Below are positions 41,828 to 50,895 of a stretch of DNA of 64,000 bases, piece after piece (the stretch's first letter is position 1; every line of letters begins with the position of its first letter). The translations under genes were made by a program, and so were the position numbers. The DNA lies in assembly GCF_014621695.1 (NCBI RefSeq), contig NZ_CP061281.1, positions 2,108,001-2,172,000 of the forward strand. Reading direction: 5' to 3'. Source of the DNA: Streptomyces xanthii (GTDB lineage: Bacteria > Actinomycetota > Actinomycetes > Streptomycetales > Streptomycetaceae). The notes under the pieces are model-generated. The model searched no databases, was not told the origin of the DNA, and worked only from the letters and a program-made list of their open reading frames with translations.

Positions 41828-42799
41828 ATGCCCGTCTCCGTCGTACGGTTCAACCTGGTCGATCCGGCCGGCACACCCGAGTCGCTCAGCGCGCGCTACA
41901 AGGCGGCGGTGGAGATGGCGGCGTACGCCGACGACCGGGGCGTCGACACGGTGCAGACCGAGGAGCACCACGGGGTCGCCAACAACTGGCTGCCCTCCCC
42001 CTTCACCTTCGCGGGGGCGGTGTTCGGCGCCACACGGCGGATCGCGGTCACGGTCTCGGCGATCATCGGCCCGCTGCACGATCCGCTGCGGCTCGCCGAG
42101 GACATCGCCGTGCTTGACCTGGTGAGCGGCGGCCGGCTGGTCACGGTGGCGGGAATCGGGTACCGCCCCGAGGAGTACGCGCAGTTCGACGTGGAGTGGA
42201 AGCGGCGCGGCAGGCTCCAGGACGAACTACTGGAGACGCTGCTCGCCGCGTGGACGGGCGAGGAGTTCACCTTCCGCGGGCGGCGCGTGCGCGTCACCCC
42301 GCGTCCCTTCACACAGCCCCATCCGCTGCTTCTGGTGGGCGGTTCCTCGCAGGCGGCGGCGCGCCGCGCGGCCCGGCTCGGCCTGCCGTTCTTCCCGAGC
42401 GCCCATCTGCCGGAGCTGGAGCTGTACTACAAGGAGCGGCTGGCCGAGTACGGCACCGAGGGCTGGACGATGATGCCCGGTGAGACGACCCCGCTGCTGC
42501 ACCTGTCGGAGGACCCGGACCGCACCTGGGCCGAGCACGGCGAGCACTTCCTGCACGAGGCGCGCACGTACGCGTCCTGGCAGTCTCAGGACATCAAGTC
42601 GGCGGTGCGCTCGGGCGCGACGACGGTCGAGGAGCTGCGTGCCGAGGGCGTCTACCGCATCCTCACGCCGGACGAGTGCGTCGCCCAGGGCCTCGACAAC
42701 TATGTGCTGCACCCGCTGTCGGGCGGCATGCCGATCGACGAGGGATGGCGTTCCCTGCAGCTGTACTGCGAGAGCGTGCTGCCCCGGCTGACGGCCTGA
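41828..42799 (+). CDS. LLM-class flavin-dependent oxidoreductase
   Basis: This 323-residue luciferase-like monooxygenase has the (beta/alpha)8 flavin fold: VDTVQTEEHHGVANNW, DLVSGGRLVTVAGIGYR and PLLLVGGSSQAAARRAARLG. It probably uses FMN or F420. The substrate is unknown. Its ribosome site lies inside the 3' arm of the preceding terminator hairpin, so translation of any readthrough message may be suppressed; no separate promoter was seen. Confidence 0.87.
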   Translation: MPVSVVRFNLVDPAGTPESLSARYKAAVEMAAYADDRGVDTVQTEEHHGVANNWLPSPFTFAGAVFGATRRIAVTVSAIIGPLHDPLRLAEDIAVLDLVSGGRLVTVAGIGYRPEEYAQFDVEWKRRGRLQDELLETLLAAWTGEEFTFRGRRVRVTPRPFTQPHPLLLVGGSSQAAARRAARLGLPFFPSAHLPELELYYKERLAEYGTEGWTMMPGETTPLLHLSEDPDRTWAEHGEHFLHEARTYASWQSQDIKSAVRSGATTVEELRAEGVYRILTPDECVAQGLDNYVLHPLSGGMPIDEGWRSLQLYCESVLPRLTA

Positions 42800-42854
42800 G
42801 CCGCACCGCGTAATTCCCTGGCCGCGACAGCCCTGGTGGTGCTGCACTGCCGCC

Positions 42855-43232
42855 ATGAGTCTTCTGGTGGACGTGTTCGTCCGCGGCCCGGACGGGACCC
42901 TGCACATCCTCGACGTCCCCGACGACGTCTATCAGTCGGGCGGCTTCGAGTCCTGGCGCACGACGGTGTGGGGTTCCGACAAGGTGCGCTCCCTGGGCGC
43001 CCGGCTGCTGCCACTGCTCGCCGAGGACGATCTGTACGCCGAGCCGGACCAGGTGCCGCGGCTGCTGGACGAGGTCGCGCTCGTGCGGGAGCGTCTGGAC
43101 GAGGTGGCGCACGGGACGCGGTATCCGCGCGATGTCGAGGAGCACCGGGAGCAGATCGCGCGCCGGCTGCGCATCATCGAGGCGAGCTGTCACAAGGCGC
43201 TGGAGATCGGGGGCGGCGTCCTCATCTGGTGA
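42855..43232 (+). CDS. Small protein of unknown function
   Basis: The 125-residue protein is soluble, with no signal peptide. It has a beta-rich start (LLVDVFVRGPDGTLHILDVP) and a helical C-terminal half (DEVALVRERLDEVAHGTRYP, EEHREQIARRLRIIEASCHK). I do not recognise a family. It lies 55 bases after the LLM gene on the same strand and may share its transcript. Confidence 0.7.
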   Translation: MSLLVDVFVRGPDGTLHILDVPDDVYQSGGFESWRTTVWGSDKVRSLGARLLPLLAEDDLYAEPDQVPRLLDEVALVRERLDEVAHGTRYPRDVEEHREQIARRLRIIEASCHKALEIGGGVLIW

Positions 43233-43263
43233 CGTCCGGAGCCCGCCGCCGCCCGGACATGAC

Positions 43264-43304
43264 ACCGCCCGCCGCCCGGTTGTGGGGTCCGGGCGGCGGG
43301 CGGT
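43264..43304. terminator. Bidirectional terminator before glcP 3' end
   Basis: Arms 43264-43279 (accgcccgccgcccgg) and 43289-43304 form a perfect 16-bp stem with a nine-base loop between convergent genes. Confidence 0.85.
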
Positions 43305-43369
43305 GACGGCAGCGGGGGGACGGTAGCGGGGACTTGGTCCGTCCCCCCGGGTCGACGGGAGGGCGGGCG

Positions 43370-44785
43370 TCAGCCCATCTCCTCCAGTGCCTTGCCCTTG
43401 GTCTCCTTCACGAACTTGAGCACGAAGGGGATCGAGAGGGCGGCGAAGACCGTGTAGATGACGTAGGTGGCAGAAAGGTTCCAGTCGGCCAGCGACGGGA
43501 AGCTCGCGGTGATCGCCCAGTTGGCGATCCACTGGGCCGAGGCGGCCACGCCGAGGGCCGCCGCGCGGATCTTGTTCGGGAACATCTCGCCGAGGAAGAC
43601 CCAGACCACGACACCCCACGAGAGGGCGAAGAAGAGGACGAACACATGGGCGGCGATCAGCGCGACCCAGCCCTGGGTGCTGGGCAGCTTGCCGTCCACC
43701 AGGTCGAAGGAGAACGCCCAGGCCTCCAGGGCGAGGCCGACGACCATGCCGACCGAGCCGATGAGGGCGAGCGGCTTGCGGCCGATGCGGTCGACGAAGA
43801 TCATCGCGATCACGGTGCCGACGATGTTGATGATCGACGTGGTGAACGAGTAGAAGAACGAGTCGGTCGGGTCGACGCCGACGGACTGCCACAGCGTCGA
43901 GGAGTAGTAGAACGCGACGTTGATGCCGACGAACTGCTGGAAGACCGAGAGGCCGATGCCGACCCAGACGATCGGCTTGAAGAAGAAGCTCCCGCCGAGC
44001 AGGTCCTTGAACGTGGACTTGTGCTCGCTCTTCATGGCGTGCTCGATCTCGGCCACGCGCGCGTCGAGGTCGACCCCCTTGCCCTCGACCTCTTCGAGGA
44101 CCTTGCGGGCCTTCTCGTCCTTGCCGGCGGAGATCAGGTAGCGCGGCGACTCGGGGATGGCGAAGGAGAGCATCCCGTAGAGGATCGCCGGGACGACCAT
44201 GACGCCGAGCATGACCTGCCAGGCCTCCAGGCCCATGAGCTCGCCGCGCTGGTCGCCGCCCGCGGCGTTGAGCAGGCCCCAGTTGACGAGCTGGGAGATG
44301 GCGATGCCGACGACGATGGCCGCCTGCTGGAAGGAGCCGAGCCGGCCGCGGTAGGCGGGCGGGGCGACCTCGGCGATGTAGGCCGGGCCGATGACGGAGG
44401 CCATGCCGATGGCGAAGCCGCCGATGATCCGCCAGAAGGCGAGGTCCCACAGGGCGAACGGCAGGGCGGAGCCGACGGCGCTGATGGTGAACAGCACGGC
44501 GGCGATCTGCATGCAGCGGATGCGGCCGATGCGGTCGGCGATGCGGCCCGCCGTGGCGGCGCCGATGGCACAGCCGATCAGGGCGATGGCGATGACCTGG
44601 GCGAGGGCGGCGGAGCCGATGTCGTACCGGTCGCGGATGGCCTCGACGGCGCCGTTGATCACGGAACTGTCGTAGCCGAAGAGGAAGCCGCCCATCGCGG
44701 CGGCGGCCGCGATGAAGATGACATGGCCCAGATGCTCGGGGTGCGCTTCCCGGGCTCCGGACTTCGGTGGCGCAGTGTCGGTCAC
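43370..44785 (-). CDS. glcP: Glucose permease GlcP (sugar porter MFS)
   Basis: The 471-residue proton-sugar symporter has twelve membrane segments and MFS sugar-porter motifs: GGFLFGYDSSVINGA, RIADRIGRIRC, PESPRYLIS, the QQFVGINVAFYYSS sugar-binding segment and VDRIGRKPLAL. Position next to smc matches GlcP1 of S. coelicolor, the main glucose transporter and an entry to glucose kinase-based repression. GTG 44785 has AGGAG five bases upstream. Control elements are described separately. Confidence 0.9.
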   Translation of the reverse strand: MTDTAPPKSGAREAHPEHLGHVIFIAAAAAMGGFLFGYDSSVINGAVEAIRDRYDIGSAALAQVIAIALIGCAIGAATAGRIADRIGRIRCMQIAAVLFTISAVGSALPFALWDLAFWRIIGGFAIGMASVIGPAYIAEVAPPAYRGRLGSFQQAAIVVGIAISQLVNWGLLNAAGGDQRGELMGLEAWQVMLGVMVVPAILYGMLSFAIPESPRYLISAGKDEKARKVLEEVEGKGVDLDARVAEIEHAMKSEHKSTFKDLLGGSFFFKPIVWVGIGLSVFQQFVGINVAFYYSSTLWQSVGVDPTDSFFYSFTTSIINIVGTVIAMIFVDRIGRKPLALIGSVGMVVGLALEAWAFSFDLVDGKLPSTQGWVALIAAHVFVLFFALSWGVVVWVFLGEMFPNKIRAAALGVAASAQWIANWAITASFPSLADWNLSATYVIYTVFAALSIPFVLKFVKETKGKALEEMG

Positions 44786-44880
44786 GTGTACTCCTCGGGC
44801 CACCGGCTGCACTGCCGGGGGTGGGGGCGAGCCCTTCCAGTGGCGCACAACTTCACGCCGCCCACCACCTGAAGGTAAAA

Positions 44881-44920
44881 GCAACGTTGCAGAGACTATG
44901 CCTTCAAGTTTCGAAGTCAA
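44881..44920 (-). promoter_or_regulatory. glcP promoter with LacI-type palindrome
   Basis: On the minus strand TTGACT (complement of 44915-44920), a 16-base spacer, and TAGTCT (complement of 44893-44898) form a likely promoter. Directly downstream is the perfect palindrome GCAACGTTGC at 44881-44890, with the central CG and GCAA...TTGC arms typical of LacI/GalR-family operators. Confidence 0.65.
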
Positions 44921-45021
44921 TACTTCGAGTGCTGTGAATTTTCAGGCACGCGGAGCCGCATTGAGTTCAAGAGTTGAAGGCGAAGGTGGAGGCGGATGAG
45001 GCCGGTCGTCAGGGCCGGAAC

Positions 45022-48000
45022 TCACCGGAGGCGCTGGCTGATGACCTTCGAGACGCCGTCGCCCTGCATGGAGACGCCGTACAACGCGTCGGCCACCTCC
45101 ATCGTGCGCTTCTGGTGGGTGATGACGATCAGCTGCGAGGCCTCCTGCAGCTCCTGCATGATGCGGATCAGCCGCTGCAGGTTGGTGTCGTCCAGGGCCG
45201 CCTCGACCTCGTCCATCACGTAGAACGGGCTGGGCCGCGCCTTGAAGATGGAGACGAGCAGGGCCACCGCGGTCAGCGAGCGCTCGCCGCCGGAGAGCAG
45301 GCTCAGCCGCTTGACCTTCTTGCCCGGCGGGCGGGCCTCGACGTCCACACCCGTGGTGAGCATGTTGTCGGGATCGGTCAGGATCAGCCGCCCGTCGCCG
45401 CCCGGGAACAGCCGGCTGAAGACACCCTCGAACTCGCGTGCCGTGTCCCGGTACGCCTCGGTGAAGACCTGCTCGACGCGCTCGTCGACCTCCTTCACCA
45501 CCTGAAGCAGGTCGGCCCGTGTCTTCTTCAGGTCCTCCAGCTGCTCGCTGAGGAACTTGTGCCGCTCCTCCAGTGCGGCGAACTCCTCCAGCGCCAGCGG
45601 GTTCACCTTGCCCAGCTGCTGGTAGGCGCGCTCGGCCGCCTTGAGCCGCTTCTCCTGCTCCGAACGGACGAACGGCCGCGGCTGGTTGCGCGGGTGCTCC
45701 GGGTCCTCGGGCCCCGCGGCGGAGCCGCTGATGTCTGCAGCCTCGCCCTCGGCCGGCAGCGAGGGCGGCACGGGCTGGTCCGGCCCGTAGTCCGCGACGA
45801 GCCCGGCCGGTTCGACGCCCAGCTCCTCCAGCGCCTTGGTCTCCAGCTGCTCGATCCGCAGCCGCTTCTCGGCCCCGAGCACCTCGCCGCGGTGCACCGA
45901 ATCCGTCAGCTTGTCCAGCTCCGCCTTGAGGTCACGGCCGCGGGACCGCTCGGCGACGAGGTCCTGCTCCCGGCCGGCCTTGGCCCGCTCGGCGAGCACC
46001 CGCTCCTGGTCCGCCCGCACGATGGACACCTCGACGTGCGCGAGGAGCTGCCGGGCGCCGGACGCGACGGCCGACGCGACGGCGGCCTCGTGCCGGAGCC
46101 GGGCGCGCTGCCGCTCCGCACGCGCGCGTGCCTCGCGCTCGGCGCGGGCGGCCCGGTCGAGCGAGTCGGCCCGCCCCGCGAGCCCCTTCACCCGCTCCTC
46201 GTGGGTACGGGTCTGGAGCCGGGCCTCCATCTCGGTCTGACGCGCGTTGGCCCCGTCGGCCGAGAGCCGGTCGCGCACCGAGGTGTCGGGCTCCTCGTCT
46301 GCGGGCTGCTCCTCGGCGACGGCGAGCCGCTCGGCCAGTTCCTCCGCGTCCAGAACGGCCTGGTCGAGCGCGTCCTGCGCCTTGGCGGCCGCGGCGGCGC
46401 TGCGCTCGGCCTCCCCCGCCGCGCCGCGGGCCTGCCCGGCGAGCCGGCCGAGCTGCTGGGCCCGCCCGGAGCGTTCCCGTTCCACGGCGCGCTGCCGCTG
46501 CCCCAGCTCCTCGACGAGCGCGGCGCATTCCGTACGGCGCTCGGCCGCGGCGCGCTGGGCGGCGGCGAGCTCCTCGCACTCGGCGGTGAGGCGCTCCAGT
46601 TCGGCGGCCGCCTCGTCGACCGACGCCTGCACTTCGAGGAGGCTGGGCGCGCCGGCGGACCCGCCCTGCGCGAAGTGCGCGCCGAGCAGATCGCCTTCGG
46701 CGGTCACGGCGGTCAGTGCGGGCCGCGCGTAGACGAGGTCCTCGGCGTCCTCCAGCGTGCCGACGACCACGATCCCGCGCAGCAGGTGCCGCACGGCGGG
46801 CATCAACTCGGCGGGGCCCCGCACCAGTTCGGCCGCGTACGTCGTGCCGTCGGGCGCCGGGGCGGCGGGCTCCGGACCGGCTTCGGAGGCGAGCAGCAGG
46901 GCCGCGCGTCCCGCGTCCTGCTTGCGCAGCAGCCGCATGGCCTCGGCGGCGGCCGCGGGGGTGGCCACGGCGATCGCGTCGGCGGCGGCGCCGAACGCGG
47001 CGGCGATCGCGACCTCGTGGCCGGGCGTCACGGTGAGCAGTTCGGCGGCGGGCCCGAGCAGTCCGGTGAGCCGGTCGCGGGCGCCGAGCAGGGCTCCGGT
47101 GCCGTCCTTGCGGCGCAGTCCGAGCGCGAGCGCCTCGTGGCGGGCGGCGGTGGCGGCGCGGCCGCGCTCGGCGGCGGTGAGGGCCTCGCGCGCGACGCCG
47201 AACGCGGCCTCGGCCTCGGCGAGCGCGGTCCGGGCCGCCTCGTGCCGGTCGGTGAGCTCCGCGTCGCCGGCGTCGAGCCCGTCGACCTCGGCCTTGAGCT
47301 CCTCGTACTCCTCCTGCGCGGTGACCGCCCGCTGTTCGGCTTCGTCGCGGGCGGACGCCAGCCGGTCGATCTCGGCCTGCGCGGAGGCGGCCCGGCCGCG
47401 GGCGGCGTTGACCTGGCCCTGGAGCCGGGCGAGTCCTTCGCGGCGGTCGGCGATGGCGCGGGCGGCGTCCCTGAGGCGGCGCTCCTCGACGGCCAGTTCG
47501 CGCTCGAGTTCGGCGCGGTGGGCGATCGTCTCGTCGAGCGCGGTCTGCGCGGCTTCGAGGGCGGCCTCCAGCTCGGCCTCCTGCTCGCGCACGCGCGCGG
47601 CCTCGCGTTCGAGGTCCTCGGGGTCGCGGCCGCGCCGCTCCTCGGCCGGGACGGAGGTCGCGCTCTTCACGCGCGCGTCGGCGAGGGAGACGGTGCCGCG
47701 CACCCGCTCGGCCAGCTGCGACAGTTCGTACCAGCTCTGCTGGGCGCGCTGGAGGCGGGGCGTCAGCTGCCGCACCTCGTCCTCCAGATGCCCCTCGCGC
47801 TGGAGGGCCTTCTTCAGCTCCTCCTCGGCCGCGTCCTTGCGCCGCTTCAGCTCGGCCTCGTCGGCGATCTCGGCGCTGAGCGCCTGCCGCATCCGTACGA
47901 GGTCGTCGGCGAGCAGGCGCAGGCGGGCGTCGCGCAGGTCGGCCTGGATGACGGCGGCGCGGCGGGCTACGGCGGCCTGCCGGCCCAGCGGCTTGAGCTG

Positions 48001-48600
48001 GCGGCGCAGTTCGTCGGTGAGGTCCTGCACGCGCGCGAGGTTGGCCTGCATCGCGTCCAGCTTCCGCAGCGCCTTCTCCTTGCGCTTGCGGTGCTTGAGG
48101 ACGCCGGCCGCCTCCTCGATGAAGGCGCGGCGGCCCATGGGGTCGGCGTGCAGGACGGAGTCGAGCTGGCCCTGGCCGACGATGACGTGCATCTCGCGGC
48201 CGATGCCGGAGTCGGAGAGCAGGTCCTGGATGTCGAGGAGCCGGCAGGTGTCCCCGTTGATCTGGTACTCGCTGCCGCCGTTGCGGAACATGATCCGCGT
48301 GATGGTGACCTCGGCGTACTCGATGGGGAGCGCCCCGTCGGAGTTGTCGATGGTCAGCGACACCTCGGCGCGGCCCAGCGGCGGGCGGCCCGTGGTGCCG
48401 GCGAAGATGACGTCCTCCATCTTGCCGCCGCGCAGGGACTTGGCGCCCTGCTCGCCCATGACCCAGCTCAGGGCGTCCACGACATTGGACTTGCCCGAGC
48501 CGTTGGGTCCCACGACGCAGGTGATGCCCGGCTCGAACCGCAGAGTGGTGGCCGAGGCGAACGATTTGAACCCGCGCAGGGTCAAAGCCTTGAGGTGCAC
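45022..48600 (-). CDS. smc: Chromosome segregation protein SMC
   Basis: The 1192-residue condensin ATPase has the N-terminal Walker A (VVGPNGSGKSNVVDALSWVM), two long coiled coils around a central hinge, and the C-terminal LSGGERSLTAVALL signature plus Walker B (FYVMDEVEAALDD). It organises sister chromosomes during sporulation septation in Streptomyces. The GTG start at 48600 is placed at the HLKALTLRGFKSFA homology; the frame is open upstream to 48675. The 229 bases to the next gene hold only promoter/terminator-like sequence and no gene. Confidence 0.97.
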   Translation of the reverse strand: MHLKALTLRGFKSFASATTLRFEPGITCVVGPNGSGKSNVVDALSWVMGEQGAKSLRGGKMEDVIFAGTTGRPPLGRAEVSLTIDNSDGALPIEYAEVTITRIMFRNGGSEYQINGDTCRLLDIQDLLSDSGIGREMHVIVGQGQLDSVLHADPMGRRAFIEEAAGVLKHRKRKEKALRKLDAMQANLARVQDLTDELRRQLKPLGRQAAVARRAAVIQADLRDARLRLLADDLVRMRQALSAEIADEAELKRRKDAAEEELKKALQREGHLEDEVRQLTPRLQRAQQSWYELSQLAERVRGTVSLADARVKSATSVPAEERRGRDPEDLEREAARVREQEAELEAALEAAQTALDETIAHRAELERELAVEERRLRDAARAIADRREGLARLQGQVNAARGRAASAQAEIDRLASARDEAEQRAVTAQEEYEELKAEVDGLDAGDAELTDRHEAARTALAEAEAAFGVAREALTAAERGRAATAARHEALALGLRRKDGTGALLGARDRLTGLLGPAAELLTVTPGHEVAIAAAFGAAADAIAVATPAAAAEAMRLLRKQDAGRAALLLASEAGPEPAAPAPDGTTYAAELVRGPAELMPAVRHLLRGIVVVGTLEDAEDLVYARPALTAVTAEGDLLGAHFAQGGSAGAPSLLEVQASVDEAAAELERLTAECEELAAAQRAAAERRTECAALVEELGQRQRAVERERSGRAQQLGRLAGQARGAAGEAERSAAAAAKAQDALDQAVLDAEELAERLAVAEEQPADEEPDTSVRDRLSADGANARQTEMEARLQTRTHEERVKGLAGRADSLDRAARAEREARARAERQRARLRHEAAVASAVASGARQLLAHVEVSIVRADQERVLAERAKAGREQDLVAERSRGRDLKAELDKLTDSVHRGEVLGAEKRLRIEQLETKALEELGVEPAGLVADYGPDQPVPPSLPAEGEAADISGSAAGPEDPEHPRNQPRPFVRSEQEKRLKAAERAYQQLGKVNPLALEEFAALEERHKFLSEQLEDLKKTRADLLQVVKEVDERVEQVFTEAYRDTAREFEGVFSRLFPGGDGRLILTDPDNMLTTGVDVEARPPGKKVKRLSLLSGGERSLTAVALLVSIFKARPSPFYVMDEVEAALDDTNLQRLIRIMQELQEASQLIVITHQKRTMEVADALYGVSMQGDGVSKVISQRLR

Positions 48601-48808
48601 GCCGTCGGACTCTACCGGGCGCCCCTGTCTCACTCCATGAACCCACGGTTTCACCCGGGAGGGCGCAGGGCACACCAGACGTTAAGAACGTCTCGCGGCC
48701 TCGCGAGAGGGGGACGGGGGAAGAAAGAAGGGACGCCGGGGCGCCCCTTGCGTATCTCTGGTACCTATCTCTGGTGCGTATCTGTCAGCGGCTGATACGA
48801 GCAGCCCG

Positions 48809-48831
48809 ACCACGTACGGCGTGATGTGGTC
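48809..48831 (-). terminator. Hairpin at the 3' end of the small coiled-coil gene
   Basis: GACCAC at 48809-48814 pairs with GTGGTC at 48826-48831 across an 11-base loop; the 3' arm on the plus strand overlaps the stop codon. Confidence 0.45.
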
Positions 48832-49036
48832 AGGTGAGCGCAGGCTCCGCCTGGGGTACGTCGATGCCCTCGATGAGAGAGTCGTGAGAAGCGGTGGCAG
48901 CCGCGAGCGCGTCGTTCTCGGCCTGGATCCGGACAAGCTCGGATTCCAGGTCCTGTACACGCTGCTGGAGCCGTCGCATCTCGGCGAGGAGTCGCGGGTC
49001 GCTGCCGCCGACGTAACCGAGAAGCGCCTTTGCCAT
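48830..49036 (-). CDS. Small coiled-coil protein upstream of smc
   Basis: The 68-residue protein (MAKALLGYVGGSDPRLLAEM then a heptad-pattern helix RRLQQRVQDLESELVRIQAE) is a predicted coiled coil. ATG 49036 has GGAGGACC upstream. I do not know the family name, but the sequence is strongly protein-like and lies just before smc on the same strand. An open frame extends further upstream to 49318 without convincing protein character. Confidence 0.75.
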   Translation of the reverse strand: MAKALLGYVGGSDPRLLAEMRRLQQRVQDLESELVRIQAENDALAAATASHDSLIEGIDVPQAEPALT

Positions 49037-49416
49037 GATGGATGGTCCTCCACACTGAGTGACCGACCGAATCGGTGTGGGTCGTGAGGGAATCGCACCC
49101 GCGGTGCTTGGCACTTCTTGTCGTGCTGCCGTTCTCACATGCCAAACAGCTAAGGTGCGCGGGGCTTCCAGAGTCTCACCAAAAAGTTTGACGGTCAACA
49201 CGATCACGCCCCGTATTCGCGGGCATCCCGGGGGCTTCGCGCCGGATAACGTGCGGCGCGGCCTGACCGTCGGGGCCCTCGGGGCGTGGAGATCATCCGT
49301 ACTCCCGGAGCCTGCCACGAGTCCCTCTTCTTGGCAACCACCAGGGGCTTTTCCCTCGGAGCCGTTGCCCGGAGCATGCGCACGGCGGGTGCGCGGGGCG
49401 CCGCTCGCGGTGACCG
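49037..49416. other. Intergenic region between small coiled-coil gene and acylphosphatase
   Basis: I see no supported gene. TTGACC (complement near 49189-49194) facing the coiled-coil gene is a possible -35, but no good -10 follows at the expected distance. Confidence 0.35.
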
Positions 49417-49698
49417 TCAGCGGATCGCGAACCCCTCGTACCCCCCGCGCGGCGTGTCCCAGATCTCAGTCACACCCTCGACCCGGCCGGGAGTGTCGCC
49501 GTCGTGGAGCCAGTCGAGGAGCTGCTGACAGGCCGCCCGCGGCCCCTCGGCGACCACCTGGACCCGTCCGTCGTCCAAATTGAGAGCAAAACCACTCAGA
49601 CCGCCGATCTCCAGGGCGCGCGCCCTGGTGAACCAGCGAAAACCCACACGTTGGACGCGTCCTCGCACCCACGCGGTGAGTCGTACGTGTTCGTTCAT
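49417..49698 (-). CDS. acyP: Acylphosphatase
   Basis: The 93-residue enzyme hydrolyses acyl phosphates. The catalytic signature is complete: [12 protein letters not shown] (phosphate-binding Arg) and [17 protein letters not shown] (Asn). The length is typical. Confidence 0.96.
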   Translation of the reverse strand: MNEHVRLTAWVRGRVQRVGFRWFTRARALEIGGLSGFALNLDDGRVQVVAEGPRAACQQLLDWLHDGDTPGRVEGVTEIWDTPRGGYEGFAIR

Positions 49699-49832
49699 GG
49701 CTGCACGCTAACCGGCCAAATGCACTCGGAGCACCTCACCCCCTGGTGTTCTGGGGTACCGTCGCGGACCGATGAGACTCACTCGTACGGGTGAGGAACA
49801 TGGACGACCGCGAGGACGAGGAAGGCCAGCAC

Positions 49833-50876
49833 ATGGGACGCCACCGACGCTCCGCCGCCGGACGCGCCGCCACGGGCCGCGCCGCGGAGACCACCCCCGG
49901 CACGTACGGCACCGACCACCCGGGCTCTCCCGGTGGCGTGCACGGCGCCGAAGGTTCCCCCGCACACCCTCTTTACGCTCCGTTCGACGACCCCGAGGCC
50001 TTCGGCGGCGAGGCTCCGGCCGCCGCGGCGGCCGGAGGTGCCCGCGTGCACCACCGCCGCAAGCGCGCCGTCCCGGTCCGTGCCGGCCTGCTCGGCGTCT
50101 CCGCCGCCGTCGCCCTGGGCGCGGTAGCGGTGGCCTCGGGACTGATACCGGGCACCGACAGCCTCCAGCTCGGCGGCGAGCACGGCGGCAACAAGGTGCG
50201 GGCCGCGGGCTCCTCCCCCAGCGTGGAGGCGCAGGGCGGCACGGACGGCGCGCTCGTGGAGCGCTCGCCGTCCTCCGCGAGCCGGGACACCGAGCGCGCG
50301 ACCCCGTCGAAGGCGGCGCCCTCCACGTCCGCGCCGTCCAAGAGCGCGTCGCCGTCGCCGTCCCGCACTCCGTCGAAGAAGCCGGAGCCGTCGCGGACGC
50401 CGTCCGCCGCGCCCTCGACGAAGAGCGCGAGCCCGTCGACGTCCGCCCCGGAGCGCAGGACCGCGGCGCCCGCCGTCCCGGCTCCCTCGAAGACCGCCGT
50501 GCCCTCGGCCGCGGCGCAGGTCGTGACGCTCGTCAACCAGGAGCGCGCCAAGGTCGGCTGCTCTCCCGTCACGGCGGACAGCGGTCTCGCCGCGCTGGCC
50601 TCGGACTTCAGCGCCGACATGGCCGCGCGGGACTTCTTCGACCACACGGACCCGGACGGCGCGACGCCGTGGGACCGCGCCGAGGAGGCCGGCATCACCG
50701 GCCTCGGCGGCGAGAACATCGCCCGCGGCCAGGCCAACGCGCAGTCCGTGATGGACGCGTGGATGAACAGTGCCGGGCACAAGGCGAACATCCTGAACTG
50801 CGACTTCAAGACCATCGGCGTCGGCGTCCACTTCGGCGCGGGCGGCCCGTGGTGGACGCAGGACTTCGGTTACTGA
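49833..50876 (+). CDS. CAP/SCP-domain protein with Ser/Thr/Pro-rich spacer
   Basis: The 347-residue protein has a basic cytoplasmic head, one membrane segment (VRAGLLGVSAAVALGAVAVA), a Ser/Thr/Pro-rich spacer (APSTSAPSKSASPSPSRTPS) and a C-terminal CAP domain (VVTLVNQERAKVGCSPVTAD, DFFDHTDPDGATPWDRA, ENIARGQANAQSVMDAWMNS, HKANILNCDFKTIGVG). It should display the CAP domain outside the membrane. Bacterial CAP proteins have no settled activity. ATG 49833 is chosen; upstream in-frame starts exist at 49791 and 49800. Confidence 0.85.
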   Translation: MGRHRRSAAGRAATGRAAETTPGTYGTDHPGSPGGVHGAEGSPAHPLYAPFDDPEAFGGEAPAAAAAGGARVHHRRKRAVPVRAGLLGVSAAVALGAVAVASGLIPGTDSLQLGGEHGGNKVRAAGSSPSVEAQGGTDGALVERSPSSASRDTERATPSKAAPSTSAPSKSASPSPSRTPSKKPEPSRTPSAAPSTKSASPSTSAPERRTAAPAVPAPSKTAVPSAAAQVVTLVNQERAKVGCSPVTADSGLAALASDFSADMAARDFFDHTDPDGATPWDRAEEAGITGLGGENIARGQANAQSVMDAWMNSAGHKANILNCDFKTIGVGVHFGAGGPWWTQDFGY

Positions 50877-50895
50877 GCCCCTCGCCGGGTGAGTC

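Noticed and set aside
44974..48795. A 1273-residue plus-strand open frame
   Set aside because: It is antisense to smc, whose own protein homology is complete.
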